Part shown: positions 45,572 to 59,715 of the stretch, piece by piece
How positions within the stretch are numbered: the stretch's first letter is position 1
How the letters are laid out: each line of letters starts with the position of its first letter
Assembly: GCA_904063045.1 (NCBI GenBank)
Contig: CAJFCJ010000021.1
Coordinates: forward strand, 682,001 to 746,000
Source of the DNA: Dimorphilus gyrociliatus
Lineage: Eukaryota; Annelida; Polychaeta; Dinophilidae
Direction: 5' to 3'
Length of the DNA: 64,000 nucleotides
The notes under the pieces: generated by a model
The model's input: the letters and a program-made list of their open reading frames with translations, nothing else
What the model was told of the DNA's origin: nothing
Databases searched by the model: none
Position numbers and translations under genes: made by a program

Positions 45572-48190
45572 ATGACGACCGATTTCGAGAGGCACGTTCA
45601 ACAGACAAACGACCGCTTGGCTTGCATTAAACAGGTAATTAATTGTTTAACGCTTCTACCCTTCAACTTTTCCCTTTTGTTTCTAGTTAATATTACTATA
45701 ATCGTCACGTGATTATTGTTTTTTTTCCCTCTTCTTTGTTTAAACTCATCAATAAGACGGCTGATATATTATTGGTTTTTCTTTGTTTTACGACATTTAG
45801 GAATTAATTGACACCAAAGTGATATCGACTACCTTGAATAAATTAACCAATGTTTTTCCATTAGGAAAAATTAAGTACCCATTGTTCGTAACACTTTTCT
45901 TTTTTATATTCGTTATGTTCAACATAATTTTTATTTTTTATTATTGTTAAAGAAGTGAATTGCTCTAATTATTTGTTTGATCGGACGTTATTCTATGAAA
46001 AAAGAATTGGGTTAAGCTCCCCTTTCCCTTAGTGTATATCTGCAGGCCTAGTCAATTGACCATTCTAGTACTATTTTGATTTCCGAGTCCTCGGATAGTC
46101 AATGGTATTTAGATACCAATCGTCAAGCAAGTCATGTGACAAAATGACTACTTGAAAGATTAGACGACTTTCTCAGCGGTCAAGGATTATTTTATCCTTT
46201 CTTCTCTTGACGTAATACATAACAAAGTATTATATTTCCTCTCTCTTTTTCACATCCGTAACTTCCACTACCGGAAGTGATAGGTAACTTTTTTTTTCTC
46301 TCTTTTACATAAGAATGGTATCAAAAATATGATATATAGTATACACTTAGAGTATTAGTGACCTATAGGGAAAGAAATAAGAACTTCTCAAGTAGTTTTG
46401 GTAATCGATATTATGTATATTTAAAAGTTTATAACTATATCAACTTCTGTCATTTTTCATTAAATAACATGTTCCTCTTTGTCTAGAATACTCTCTTTCC
46501 TTTTTGCATCTCTGCTTTTCTTTCTTTCTTTATTTCTTTTCATTTTTTAAATAAAATGAAAGAAAATAAAAATTCAACAGCGCCAACTATCGGTTGAATA
46601 AATATATTTTTCCTTTTGCAGACTTTACAGACGCAAAGTGGGTTTCAAGGAGCTGCTCGCGAATTGCTTGAATGGTGTTCGGATACGAGAGCCTTTCAAA
46701 AGCCATTTGAACAAGCTCTTCTTTCGTGTTTAACTGTAAGTTATATAAGATTCTATAAACCCATATACGATCCTCTAAACCGTGTTTGAACACGCCTTTT
46801 CAAGTGCCAGCCTCACTAAACAAATAAGTTGTATAAAACGAGCGCGCTTTTCTTTTTAGTCTCTTTCTTTTTCTCTTTATTATTTTAGCCTTTTATCTGA
46901 TCGATCTAGTGAATTTGGCTTTACTTATTACAACTGTCTCTATTCAAAAATCCTCTCTAACCTAGTTACGCACGTAACCTTCTTATGTCCATTAGCCTTT
47001 TCTTAATTTACTAATCCCTCAATGTATATTGCATTTGTTGAACAGTCTGCTTTCGCAGAGGGTGGGGCAAAGTGGTTACAATGTTGACAAATTTTTAGAT
47101 TTACTATCGATTTCTGTACTTTTTTTTTAACTCGAGTCTTATTTGTTTTTATATCGTAAATTGAACTTAAAAGGTGAATTAGGATCAATAATTTGTAGTG
47201 CATTCAATATAAAAGCTCTTTTTCTAATTAACTTCATTTTCTATTATCTTTAGAAAGTACCGAAATCCTCTTCATGTAATGTTAAGAGTATAAATTTTGC
47301 AGTCAAAGAAAAAGAGTTAAAACAAAAATAGATAATAATTAAAATGAGGACACTAACAAAACTGATGATAGAGATAATTATCTATATTTAGATTTACAAA
47401 CAGTTTTATAATATTAGAGAATAATGATAGGATAAATAGAATGTACGCATTCTTTAATCGTATACTTCTTCCTTAACTATTTAACTTAATTATCAACTTA
47501 TTACAATATTTTACTACTATGTGTAACTTTTATCATTATGCTAATTTGTGTGATTTATTCTAAATTAGCTGTTTCTTTTCATTAATAATAAAGAAAAGAG
47601 AAGAAAAAAAATAAACGGCATATAGCCTTTTTCTCTATTCCTTTTACTTCTCAGGTTATGTTAGGCATTAAATAAGATTAACAATTGTTGTAGAATTATA
47701 GAAAAAAATTCGAACTTGTAAGGATAATAAAATATGTTTATATTAGGCCTATTAAAACGGATAATCAGTTAAGTCTCGTTTATACACACAATTGAACAAT
47801 AATTTATCCCAGTTAGAACTAATGAAAATAAATCTCTCTTATTTTTGCTTTTCATATTGTAGTCATTTTTCTTTTTTACTTTTATTTTGGGCTTGTAAAA
47901 ATTGATAGTTAGCTATAAATCGTGTTTCACAAACGGAGAAATAAACATGATTGATCTTTTATACAAACAGTATAGGCCCCATTTAAGAAGAATCAATAAT
48001 TTACTGAATGTTGTTTGCATTGGAGAATTATAAGTATATGATTGCACTATAATTTAAATAGTATATTTATATATAATGAATGCATTGATTAATAACTATC
48101 TTCCGAATACGAAAATATACATGCAATACGTTATAAAGTATGTATATATTTATTATATTGATGTAAACAGTATACAGTATATATAAATTA

Positions 48191-48225
<35 letters not shown>

Positions 48226-50554
48226 AGGTTTTTTCAAACTATACACAAACAGTATAGTTTTATAGATACTGTATATAGATACAATAGTAATATAATCAAT
48301 ATTATATATTTATATGTCTTATATACATATACTTATCTATATTCAGGTACATTTATGTTTACTTTTTTAAAAGTATCAGAATATAAAAACTGCACTGTTT
48401 TTATTATTATTATTATTATTATTATAATGTTGTAGAGAGGAAAGCAACTTGAGAGATTAATATAATTATAGATAGATAGATAGATAGATAGAAGGTGAAA
48501 AAAGTTGCTATTATAAAAGAACAGCTTATAAATCATTTAAGAAACAGTTTTTTTTTCACATTATTTAAGTAAAAGAAGTAATTTAATAATTAATTAATTT
48601 TGCACTAAAGGAACTTTTCCCCTTCTTTTTTTGTTTCCACTTGACGCTTTATTAATCTATATTCTGGTTTTGTAGCAAATTTAGACATATATATATATAC
48701 TGTACAAATGGTAAATAGAATATGCGTATTGAATATGAAATATGAGAATGACTATTCAGCTGTTGTATATTTAAACAAAGCTCATTTTGAACGTTGTTAA
48801 AATCAACTATCTTACTTACCAGCCCCTTCTTACCTTTCACCCCTTGGCTAGTTTACTTACTTTAGCCCATTTACTTTAAACTTTTTATAAAGGAGTAATG
48901 CAAGTATAATAATATCTAAGCATATTAATACTCTACTATATAATTAAACTATATATCTTGCAATCTAAACTATACTACACGCAATCTATAATTTAGAGCT
49001 AACAAACTAATGAAAATCGAATCTGCTTGTAATTAAATCTGGAAAAAAATTATAAATAAAATAAACACATCTTTGAGTTAAATATAAACATATCAAATTA
49101 TTTATAAAAGTTTATATAAAAGAATAAAAAAGAAAAAAAACCAATATTGGAAGTAAGTATCAACAAATACAAAGGGGAAAAAATTTTTACAAGTAGTTTT
49201 TCTCATAGCATCGTTACGGCCTGCTAAAGGCCTATTTTCCTTCTTTATTTACTTATTGAAAAAAGACCCTTTCTCTTATCCGACTCAAGTCTTCGTATAA
49301 TTTTCAACGAGATAGAAAGGAAACTCGATTTTTTTACTGTACATTTTCTATTGTTATTACAATTATTACGACTGTTTTTGTCTCTTGTATGCATCTATTA
49401 AGATTAAGTAAGTATTTTATTTTTGATAAAAACAATAGAGAGAAAGACAAGATAAAGAAAATTAAGAGGAAAAAGAGAGAAAGGTTAGAAACAAAAATAT
49501 ATTAAATGTTTAATATGATAATAAATAATAAATAGATAGGTGAATTGTTTAGATTGATAGAGATATTTGAAGAGTGAATTAGAGACAAAACGTTTTATAT
49601 AGTTCATCTTTAGCGTTATATTTTACCGAACAATAAGCAACTTTACTAATAAATAAATAAAAGAAAGAAAAAAAAGAAAGGTAAAATTAAGCCTTAATGG
49701 ATATTTACTGTGCTATTGCAAGGTAAACAAACTAGTATTGTAAGTGTAGGTCTTTTCTGCCTATCGATGAAAGCTTTATCACCTCTTTTTTTTCACTTTA
49801 TTAGAAATGAAACCTTTAGGATATAAATAAACATATCTAATTAAAGATCTTAATATTTTTTGATATCAGACACGATAGGAGTAGCTAGCTGCTTGTAATT
49901 ACTTTATACAGTATAATTACGTATAAAATCACGTAAAAAAACAGATTTTTTTTTGTCTATTCTTCCTTCCTCTTTCTATCCGTTCTTTCTATTATTCTTA
50001 AGTGGTTAGGATAATTTATTACATGGCCAGTTAAGTAGTCTTTCAATCGTAATATACTTACCAATCTACCAACAACAAAAAAACACATAAAGAAATTTAT
50101 TGAATAAAATATCATGTGACTCTTATAAGGCGATCATGTGACAATTGGGAACATTCTAATACGAAATACTTTGAATATATACAAAACAGTCTTGTAATCG
50201 TGCTTTTCTTCTAAAACATAAAGGCATTTTTTAAAAGCGTCTAATCGATGTAATTAGCTAGATTTTTCTAGCATACTAGGCACGAGCTGAAAAGCTTTTC
50301 AGAAGCTTTTGTTAGCAATACGAGTACGCGTCACCCCCATTGTTGACAGATTGCGGTCGTGTGTTTTTTTCCCTCCATCTTCTTCTATATAGTCTCATCA
50401 AGATGAAAAAAATTGCTAGTTTGTCACGACAAACATTTTTTTTTACAGGTCGTCAGTCAAGTGGCAACAGAACCCGGATACGACCTCGATTTGGCCTATC
50501 GTTTACTAGCAGTTTGCGCCAATCATCGAGAAAAATTTACCCCAAATTCAGCAT
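45572..50554 (+). CDS. ZMIZ1: ZMIZ1/2-like coregulator, first three coding exons (partial)
   Basis: N-terminal part of a ZMIZ (zinc-finger MIZ-type, PIAS-like) nuclear coregulator. Coding exons are 45572-45634 (21 codons), 46622-46735 (38 codons) and 50449-50554 (35 codons + 1 nt), all GT-AG and in frame. The protein opens [20 protein letters not shown], matching the ZMIZ1 start (DRHIQQTNDRLQCIK), and continues [20 protein letters not shown] and [20 protein letters not shown], near-identical to ZMIZ1's TPR-like N-terminal domain. In mammals this domain binds NOTCH1. The SP-RING/MIZ finger and C-terminal activation domain must lie past the window. Introns 1 and 2 are 987 and 3713 bp, and intron 3 exceeds 13.4 kb. 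An acceptor (AAATTAACAG at 45511-45520) suggests a 5' UTR exon starting about 45521. ZMIZ2 shares this domain, so the exact paralog is open. Confidence 0.93.
45635..46621 (+). other. Intron 1 of the ZMIZ-like gene
   Basis: 987 bp, GT-AG, AT-rich. It carries ACTACCGGAAGTGATAG near 46269, an ETS-like CCGGAAGT, and CAGCGCCAACTATCGG just before the acceptor, a relative of the AGATGGCG family. Confidence 0.7.
46736..50448 (+). other. Intron 2 of the ZMIZ-like gene
   Basis: 3.7 kb with (TG)n at 48190-48218, (ATT)n at 48400-48425, a (GATA)n run at 48471-48492 and AT-rich unique sequence. No nested gene seen. Confidence 0.65.
48190..48218 (+). repeat. (TG)n microsatellite
   Basis: Fourteen or so TG units in intron 2 of the ZMIZ-like gene. 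Confidence 0.9.
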
Positions 50555-50900
50555 GTAAGTTAATTATCATATTTTTTTTTGAGCCTATTATTTAATTAGT
50601 GCCGGGTTCTTAAGTTAACTTAACTTTATTCATTATATGTTTGTTGCTTGTTTAAGTATAAAGAACTCTAGTTTATCGCTCTTGTTCTGTTATTGTTATG
50701 ATTATTATTCGGTTTATTAATGTTAGTATCCTGTTTTTCCTTTTTTTTTTAAAAAAAAAGAGAAGAAAAAAAAAACGTATAAGAACGAAAAGATAAATAG
50801 ATAGATAGATTTATTTGCAGTAATTTATATTAGTTTGTTGCATAGTAGTTGTTGGATAAAGTAAATTAAAGTAAACAAGTACTAAAATTTATATACAAGT

Positions 50901-50931
<31 letters not shown>

Positions 50932-51395
50932 CTGTATATACCACTACTATGCCATAGACTATAACACATATTTCTATTGAAAGCAATTAAGTATCAAGTT
51001 TTATAGGATAGAAAGAGAATACTTTTCAAATAAGAGCCTTAGGATAAAAGCCGTAAAAAACCGTTTGAAATAGAAAAAAGGGGTGTGTTAAATAAATTAC
51101 CACCACCTCGAAATCCCTTAGTGGATGGGATGACAGTAAAAATTACGTTTTCCCTTACTGCAATAGTAGCAATGATAAAAAAAAGATCTACTTTTAAACG
51201 CTACGTATTATATGTATTTCGATAATATTTTCATTCCCTCTCTCAAATAAAGAACGTGTAATAATGAATGAATGGGAAAGTGTCTAATAGAACAGTGTAT
51301 TTTAATGGGAAGGAAATGGGAGTATATTTTCTAAATACATATACTATATATAGTATATATAACAATATCCACAGATAGAGACGCGCATAAATCGC

Positions 51396-51431
<36 letters not shown>

Positions 51432-52470
51432 TGTACAAGGTATAGGATAAAACTATATCATAGTTTTTTCTCTAGTAACACAAGACGTTTATCGTGTGAT
51501 ATTTGATGTTACCAGAAATATAATAGAGAGAGAATGATTTCTTCTCTATTTAATTTCCTATAACCTACTCTTTCTCTATTTTTCTCTTTATATTCTACGA
51601 CATAAATATGTTTATATAAAAACATATTATACCCACAAACGTATATTTTCCCAACAAATTAAAGATTACACGATCTTTCTTAGAAATGCCGATTACTTCC
51701 CTTTAAACTTTTTAATTTTTGCTTTTTTATACTCAAATATTTAGATATTTAACTTTAAATTTAGACAAACATAAATATATAGTATTTTATATATTCTACT
51801 TATATATAAATAGAGCTACGTTGACGTCACCTTAACTATTTACACAATCCAAATAAAGTAGCCTTAAGAAATCATTGACGTAATAGAGGCAGGATGGATA
51901 AACTAAGGTAAAAACTTACGCATAAATTATAAAAATTGTGTAGGATGATAATAATAATGAAAAAAAAAAAGTTAATATAAGATAGTTTCCCTTTTCTCTT
52001 CAATTTTCATCATCGCTTTCCTCTTATTATTGTTATCTCGAAACTGGATTAACTATAGTTATTAGGGGACTAAGTGTGATAGAAAATAATAATAAGGTCA
52101 GAGTATTACCTCATATTATCGCTATAATATGAATTTCGATACCAAATATTCACTTATATTATACAATTGTATACAATATACGTATATGTGTATATACTTT
52201 CTATATACAACTAACAAGATCTTTCATTTTTCCCACTTTCACTCAATCACTCGCCCTCCTTTTTCTCCCTCCCACTCCCTCTCTCTATCTCTCTCTCATT
52301 CATTACGTCATCTGTAATAAAAATAGACATATTAATAACTATATTAAATTTCATTTCCTAAGGATTATTTAAAAGTAGAACGTAGGGTAGTTTTATTTGT
52401 TTAATTAAATGAAATGCTTCAGATCATCTTAATTATAATTCCAGAAATATGCATATTAATAATAACCGAT

Positions 52471-52478
52471 AGATGGCG
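52471..52478 (+). promoter_or_regulatory. AGATGGCG motif copy in ZMIZ-like intron 3
   Basis: CCGATAGATGGCGATAA. The flank CGATAGATGGCG is shared exactly with the site at 62514 (reverse). Confidence 0.4.
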
Positions 52479-52767
52479 ATAATATTTTTTAATAAATCTA
52501 CCGAAATATTTAGTCTATTCGTGACAAATCGCCATTAATATTATTATATCAACACTTTCTGACCATTATTATAATTAAACGTATGTAAATCATTTACGTC
52601 AGTTGCCACTTTCTTTATCCATCTAAATGGCCCATTTTCATTCTTTATTACAATGTAAATAGATACGTACTACTAGGACTTTTCTCTCTCGTTTCCCTAT
52701 ATAGAATATCCTTTTCTCTCCCCTTACCGCCCCCTACGCCTTAACCGTTAAATTCGTTACCCATTTA

Positions 52768-52797
52768 AGAATCTGCAAACGTTGCAGATATTCTAAG
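52768..52797. other. Short hairpin AGAATCTGCAA/TTGCAGATATTCT
   Basis: Arms AATCTGCAA and TTGCAGAT(AT)T around a 2-3 nt loop, with a 2-nt bulge. It is too short for a standard pre-miRNA and sits in a pyrimidine/CG-richer patch. It may be a palindromic transcription-factor site. Confidence 0.35.
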
Positions 52798-53550
52798 GCC
52801 TCGCTATTCCTTATCGTACTGACAGTGTTTTATAGTTTGTATGCGTGTGTATGTGTGTTTGTGGCTACGTATGCGTACGTATGCATATGTGTATGTGTGT
52901 GATATATATACTAATAGATGTCCGTATGCTGATAGTATTGTTGGTTTATGTATGAGAATACGAGTAGTTGATACGAATACATTTTTATTTGATAATAAAA
53001 GAAAGAGGGGTGAAGAAATAAGTGCCTAATGGAATATATATATATATATGTATGGATAGTATAAAAGAGGAAGTTATAAGATATGTTCATGATGCTTATT
53101 TTTGGAATAACGTATTTTTAGTACATTTTACGTATACATTTAAGCAACAGCTGAGAATATAAAAATCTCTTTTCCTCATCTCGCCCATTAAATCGGCTAA
53201 TATTTTATACGGTTTAATGCCAAGGATACTTGCAGATCATAGTTTGTGTAATTTGAGTATGATAGTCGAATGTTCACTTTTTTATGTAACTTTGAAGAAT
53301 CAGTAAAGCAACTTAAAGATTTTGTATGAATTAATTTTATCCTCCATATTATATACATGTCTATAATCAAGATTAAGATAAATAACGTGCATTGATACAG
53401 GTAATATACTTTAGCGAGTTGTCTTTTAATAATCTTACATTAAAGTAAAAAAAATTACACATTCTGTTATATCACATCCTTTCTTTATGTCTCTCCTGTA
53501 TCTGTGTGTTTTTCTCATCTATCACTCAACCCTTTACTTTACTTTTCTTT

Positions 53551-53581
<31 letters not shown>

Positions 53582-53600
53582 CTCTCTCTCTCTCTCTTTC
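53551..53600 (+). repeat. (CT)n microsatellite
   Basis: Two CT runs joined by CTATCTAT; source of spurious Ser/Leu open frames in two registers. Confidence 0.9.
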
Positions 53601-54973
53601 CCTTCCTCCCTCCCATCCTTTCTCTTTATTTCTTTTCAAATTATATATATATATATACCTTTAGTTCTTTTAACACCCTTCCATCTATACAATGTTTCTT
53701 TCTCTTTCAACAAAAGATCACGATACTTGATTGATTTTCCTAGTTGCTTAGTTTATAGAAAGAACTAGAGAGCAATAAAAAGAGCATCACAATATTTAAA
53801 TTTATTTTGGTAGTTTGATGTCCAATCAAGCAATTTTATTAATAGTTGCTACTCAGAGAATAAAGACGCTCTATTTTGTTTACACATTCTCTCTCTCTCT
53901 CTCTCTCTCTCGCCCCTTCTTTCTCTTACCACCCTGCCCTACCCCCTTCCTTTCTTTCCTACCCCCCCTCCTTCATTTTCCCCTTCCCTTTTCGTTTCTA
54001 ACCCAGCCCCCCTCCTTCCTTCCGCCTTCCCACCTTCCCCCCCTTCTTGTTTTGTACTTTATAGTGTCCCTTTTCGCTCGCGTGCCTAGACAGTTTAGTG
54101 GCGTCATCTAGCGTCTGATTCTTGAATTATGCTAATTAGTTTGTAAAAGAGGCAGAGAGTTTTTCTTTGTGTAAAATAGGGTTATATAGCGACAGATGTC
54201 TACACGCGGAAAAATCCGTCGCTCTATACAAAATTTCCTCTTCAATATTATTATTTTTCAATGTCCTCTTTCTTCTCTCTTTCTCTAAAATTTTCTTTAT
54301 ATCATCATTGCTCTTGTATATTTATCTCTATCTGTCGATCTATGTGTGAGTATGAGTGAGTAAGTGAGTGAGAGTGTGTGTATGTGTATGTGAATGTGTA
54401 TGTATGTATGTGTGTGTGTGTGTGTGCATGATTGTGTGTATACAATGTTCATTGTTCACTTGTATACCTAATGAGCTTATGACTTGTAACTTTTATTGAG
54501 AATAATTAGCCAAGATAAAATATTTATATGATTTTTATTATTATTTCCATATTCAACATAGGTATAATTATCATAATTGAACGATATCAAAACGCTTTTT
54601 AACAAAGTATTAGGTCATTGTTAAAAGTTTCGTCGAGTGTTCGCGATCGTTCTATATGTCATATAATACGGTCGTTATCAGATGGCATCTAGGTCATTGT
54701 AAAATTCTATATGGCAACTGTGATTTTCAAAAGGTTAACTTTCATGTAATGCGCATATCATAAAAAAATAAGATTTAGGCCTTCTTTTGCATAAATTATT
54801 CCTTACGCACGTTTTTCTCTGTCGGCCTATATTAGAGAGAAAATTTTTTTAGCCTGTCTTCGTATTGGCAAGAGTTAGCCTTGGAGCCTTAAAAATATCT
54901 ATAGGTGTATATTACATCTATATAAAGTCTATATAGCATATGCTCATGTAGCCGTAGATGTCTCCTCATACGA

Positions 54974-54976
54974 CGT

Positions 54977-55011
<35 letters not shown>
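54974..55011. repeat. (TA)n microsatellite
   Basis: About 18 TA units. Confidence 0.9.
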
Positions 55012-55012
<1 letters not shown>

Positions 55013-58000
55013 CATTTGAATACATATGTGTATATAGATATGTAAATGTATTAGCGGTGTATATACCCTACACACGCTTATGCACAGACATATACACATA
55101 GGGAGTACAATATTTACTATAAATTGATAGTGTGCTATATCAGGGGCGAAAAGGGTCGGCGCAGATGTGTGCCACTGTACCGTTTGGTGGATACGCACTT
55201 TTTGGGCCGTTGCCAACATTTTTTTGCTCTTCAATTTTCTTTCTTTATCCCTACGCGCCGCCCAACGTTTTTCGGGCCCCAGAGTTTTTGTATACACTTC
55301 CTTTTTTTACACATAAAAAGGGTCGAAATATTGAGGAAAAAAACGGAGGGGGTGGAGGGAAGGGGGAGCGTATTTTATTTTTTGCTTTATCCTCCTTTTC
55401 CGTACAAAGTATAGCCTTCACTTGTAGTTATATCGTATAAATTATACATATACGTATATGTGTGTGTATAAACAATGTCTATATACTTGTATATATGTAT
55501 ATACATATACATAGACTCTCTTATCTCTTTTTACTAAACTATCTCTAGACAATATACACTAGATATTCACTTAACAATAGTCTTAATTCCGTACTAGATT
55601 GAATGTATTTGTAAAATGTAATTTAGATAGATAGCGTATACCGTGTCATTAGTGACAGCACTATCGTTTGAATTTCATCTACTAGGGTGCGCAAAATTCC
55701 ATTTTCCGGTTCGTTTTCCCGATTATACACTATTGCGCAATCGAATAACTCTCGCCCTTTATCTTTAATACTATATTCTTAAATCAATGTTATCGATAGA
55801 AAAGAATTAGTGTAGATTTGTTTGACAAAACTAAAATAAAGGAAAGAATAGAAAGAAAGGAAGAGAGGGAAGACTAGGATTTCTTTCTTTTGCAGACAAA
55901 CCTTATTTATTGTTATAATTAGCAAGTAAATGAATAATTAGATATGCAGTACACATATTGACTCGTATAATTTCATATCTATGTAAATTTTTATACAAAG
56001 CATATAAAATAGTATTTAAAGTATACGGCCAATTGAAATTTCATTGTTGCGTATATATTTTACGTTTTCCGATCAGCATAAATAAATAGACACGTTCAAG
56101 CGATTTCAAAATAGATCAAGTGTTCCATTCTGATAGACTAACGTGTATAATAACAGATTATAAATATCTAAAGTATATTTTACTCTATATATATACTTGA
56201 ATGTTTAATATGTACATTGTTTAGGTAGAGCTGTAGGTGTAGGTGTACAGGTAGGTGGGCAGGTAGAGGAAAGATAGGCTGGTTAGTTTCGTACATAGGT
56301 AGGTAGACAGACAGACAGATAGATAGATAGCTGGATAGGCATGTAAATAGAGTTATACAAGACAAGAGCTGAACACGCGTCATGCATCGTATATAAAACC
56401 GTCATATTTAAGCGTTTATACATGTATCAAGTGATATGTAAGACAATATAGTATAGTATTTTATTCACCAGTAAGAAAGAACCAGTCTCACAACATTCTT
56501 ATTGGCTACCATATAGCTATATATATATATATATGTATATGTATAATAAATACAGTAAATATATAGATATTTTATAGTATTTACATTTATTTATAAATTA
56601 CCAATTAGTAATTCATTGATACTTGAGAATATAAAAATCGAATTATAAAAATTCTTAATAACTATCTATCAAAAGAAAAAAAAAGTAATATTCTGATATA
56701 AATTCCATACTCTACCTATCTTAATCAGTATCGTTCAATTAGCTATTTCAAGGTTTTAATATTAATCTAATCGAAAAAACACACACCTTTATTACGGTGT
56801 AACACGTGTCTAACAGTTTTGTATAGATAAAATATAAATATTAGTCAAAAAACATATGATTATATTCACAGTAATAATAATAAAATAATGATAATAATAA
56901 TAATCTATTCGTTGAATATAAAAACATTGGATAATAGTAAATTAAAAAGGATGCTATATCTACAATACTGTATAAACATAATACACCTCTACCTTTATCA
57001 ATTTATATATATATATGATTTTCTTTTGATAAATATCTAGGTAAAATAGAGTCCATAAAGCAAAAAAAGGATAGAGTAGATATATGTTAGTTTGATTTAT
57101 TATTCAGCTACACAACTGAATAACTTTCTATTCTATATTTCTTCTTTACGTAACTTGTTATTGTGTGAAATATTGACAAATTTTTTTCAATCATTAAAAT
57201 CTAGTTTCTATTTAATATTATTTTATTACTATCAGTTTATGAATATGTTATATATAATATGTAGTAAATACTATAAAATCCTCATTTGTAACGTTAACCA
57301 GTCAAAAAGCATCTTGCATTCTTACAATCTGTATACGCTCTCTCGTACTACAAAATTTGTATATAAACCGATTAAGGAAGCATGTCAAACGATATGCGAA
57401 CTTCCGAGTGGTAATTAGTGTTGAAGCCATACCGCGAATTCTGGTCAATTAGCAAATCTTCTGTTGGATCGGAAGAGGTAAATTACTCCCTTTTAGCTAC
57501 TTTAACACTCTTAAACGGTTGTGGTTTTTTTTTTGTATCTTCCTCTCTTTTTCCTCTTTCCGAATATAAATTCTCAATATTGTAAGCTTCTTTTTTCCCT
57601 TGTTTCCGCTTTTAAATAACAATTTCTAATTTATAAACGTTGACAACAATTTGATTTCACTTATTAGTGTCTTGTAAACGTCAAATGGTGCCACCTGTTT
57701 CAGAGATTTTCATGTCATCTCTCTCTGCTCTCTTTGCCCTCTTCCCGTTGCTCCCTTCAATTCTTTATCCGCTTAGGCTGATTCTCTTAATTATTGAATT
57801 TAACAATCTTAAAAGAATATCGATTAGAGATTCATCTGCTTTCTTTTTAACCCATTATGATTATCATTACTATTCATTGCGAGCCATTGTTTAGTCAGCT
57901 AGCGAAGCGAAGCCGCTATCAAGTGGTGACAAAGTATAGATATTTACAAAGGAGGCAGATATTACGCAAAATTAATAATGTAATGTTAAGAAATTATAGA

Positions 58001-58831
58001 TAAACGTGAAGTAATAGCATAACGTAAGACATTCTTTTAGTTTTTGACTCTGTTTTGTGATTATGACACTATATTCAGAAATCGATTAAACTTTGCACTG
58101 TGTACAGTATGTAGATAAGATTACATTCTCCCTTTAAAGTCGTTTAACTGTAAGTCAATAGAAATCTGAGCACAATACAATTCCTGTAATAGAGCATACA
58201 CAATTGAATATAATTCATTCAATTCCCTAGCATTTATACTTAAATTATAAATAATCAACAAATAACAAATTAATCTTTATTTTTTAATAGCATTACAAGC
58301 GTAAAAAATGGTACTTGTATAGATTATATCAATGTTCAATGAATAATAATGAAATATTAATATTTTTCAATAGTAAATTCCGTATAACCATATAGAGACA
58401 AGTCTTTATTTATTTAAAGTTTGAACAAGACAAAAAAATCAATATTTCGATTGGCAGGTAGATAATTAGTATTCTTTTCGAATTAATAGGTAAAATTTAA
58501 ACTTTCATCGGATTGTCTAATTAAATTTATATAATAGTATCATACCGCTCTTCTCTTTAATACAATTTGTAGCGCGTACTATCTTTTTCCCTCTCGAAAC
58601 TTTTTTACTTTGGAGAATGTTTGGTATTTTTGTTTGTTTGTTGCCCACTGAGTAGGAAACTTTTTTTCGTACTCTATCACACACAATTAACTGCTTTAGG
58701 GAATCTAATTGGTCTGATTTAATTCGAGTAATTAGGTAGAGATAGACATATATTTATAATGGAAACCGAACGACAAACAAATGATAGATAGGTCAGTAAG
58801 GAAACGAGAGAATAGATACTAAAGAAAGCAG

Positions 58832-58862
58832 GAAAGAAAGAAAGAAAGAAAGAAAGAAAGAG
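58832..58862 (+). repeat. (GAAA)n microsatellite
   Basis: Seven GAAA units followed by (GAGT/GAGC)n-like sequence to about 58880. Confidence 0.9.
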
Positions 58863-59594
58863 TGAATGAGTGAGCGAGCGAATAAGTGGAAAAGAGGAGG
58901 GAATCTAGTCAATAATCGAATGTTTTATTATGGCAATCTGTAGGAAATTATCCATTTTTCAAATCGATTTCTTGCAATTAAAGTAAAACGTGTACAATAG
59001 TTTCGTCCCTTGTTTATATTAAACAATCTACTGTTTACGGATAAATACGGACTATATGTATATATTCACTAAGTACATTCTCTTTTCCTTCTCTTCTCCT
59101 ATATTTCCTTTATTCATTTTGACTTTTAAATACCTAATAATGCAGTTCTTCTAGGCGAAAAAGGCATAAAATTGGCAAATAATACTACAATTAGTATTAG
59201 TGATGCGTTAACTTGAAAAATATTATTCTAACCTATAAATATGAGCATATTACATACAATTATTGAATAGATTGAATTGTAATATGGCCATAACATAAAA
59301 AAATAACCCCCCACCCCCCTATCCGCCCTCCCCTCTATCCGTACTCGCTAATTTTTGATATTATCAATGTATATATACAACCAATTTACCTCACACAGCT
59401 ATATACTTTATATTTTATGTATTTATGAAAGAGAAAACTTAAACATTCAATTTTCAATCAATATAGATATATCGCTCAAGGTTTCTTTTCATTCAATATT
59501 CAAATGAGCGAATAAAAAGTTGTTTAAGAGGACAGTTAGATTTAGACAGACACCTGTTTTTCAAGCATTTCTGGTATGAACAATCCGAAACACT

Positions 59595-59715
59595 TTTAAC
59601 CCCTCGTTTCCAAGGCGATCGACGCGTGGGTCGGTTTATTACGGGGTCAGAGGGGGTGTCGCCATCGTTTAAGCGTCTGCACGTGCATATACGTTGACCA
59701 TTGTCCAGATAGGGG
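59595..59715. promoter_or_regulatory. GC-rich patch with E-box and GGGTCA motifs
   Basis: GGGGTCAGAGGGGGTGTCGCC resembles nuclear-receptor half-sites, and GTCTGCACGTGCA contains a CACGTG E-box. The patch stands out from its AT-rich surroundings and has no open frame or splice borders. Candidate intronic enhancer. Confidence 0.35.

Noticed and set aside
57440-57480. Possible small exon ending GGAAGAG|gtaaat near 57478
   Set aside because: The open stretch is about 15 codons with no acceptor in phase and no match to ZMIZ; a chance donor.
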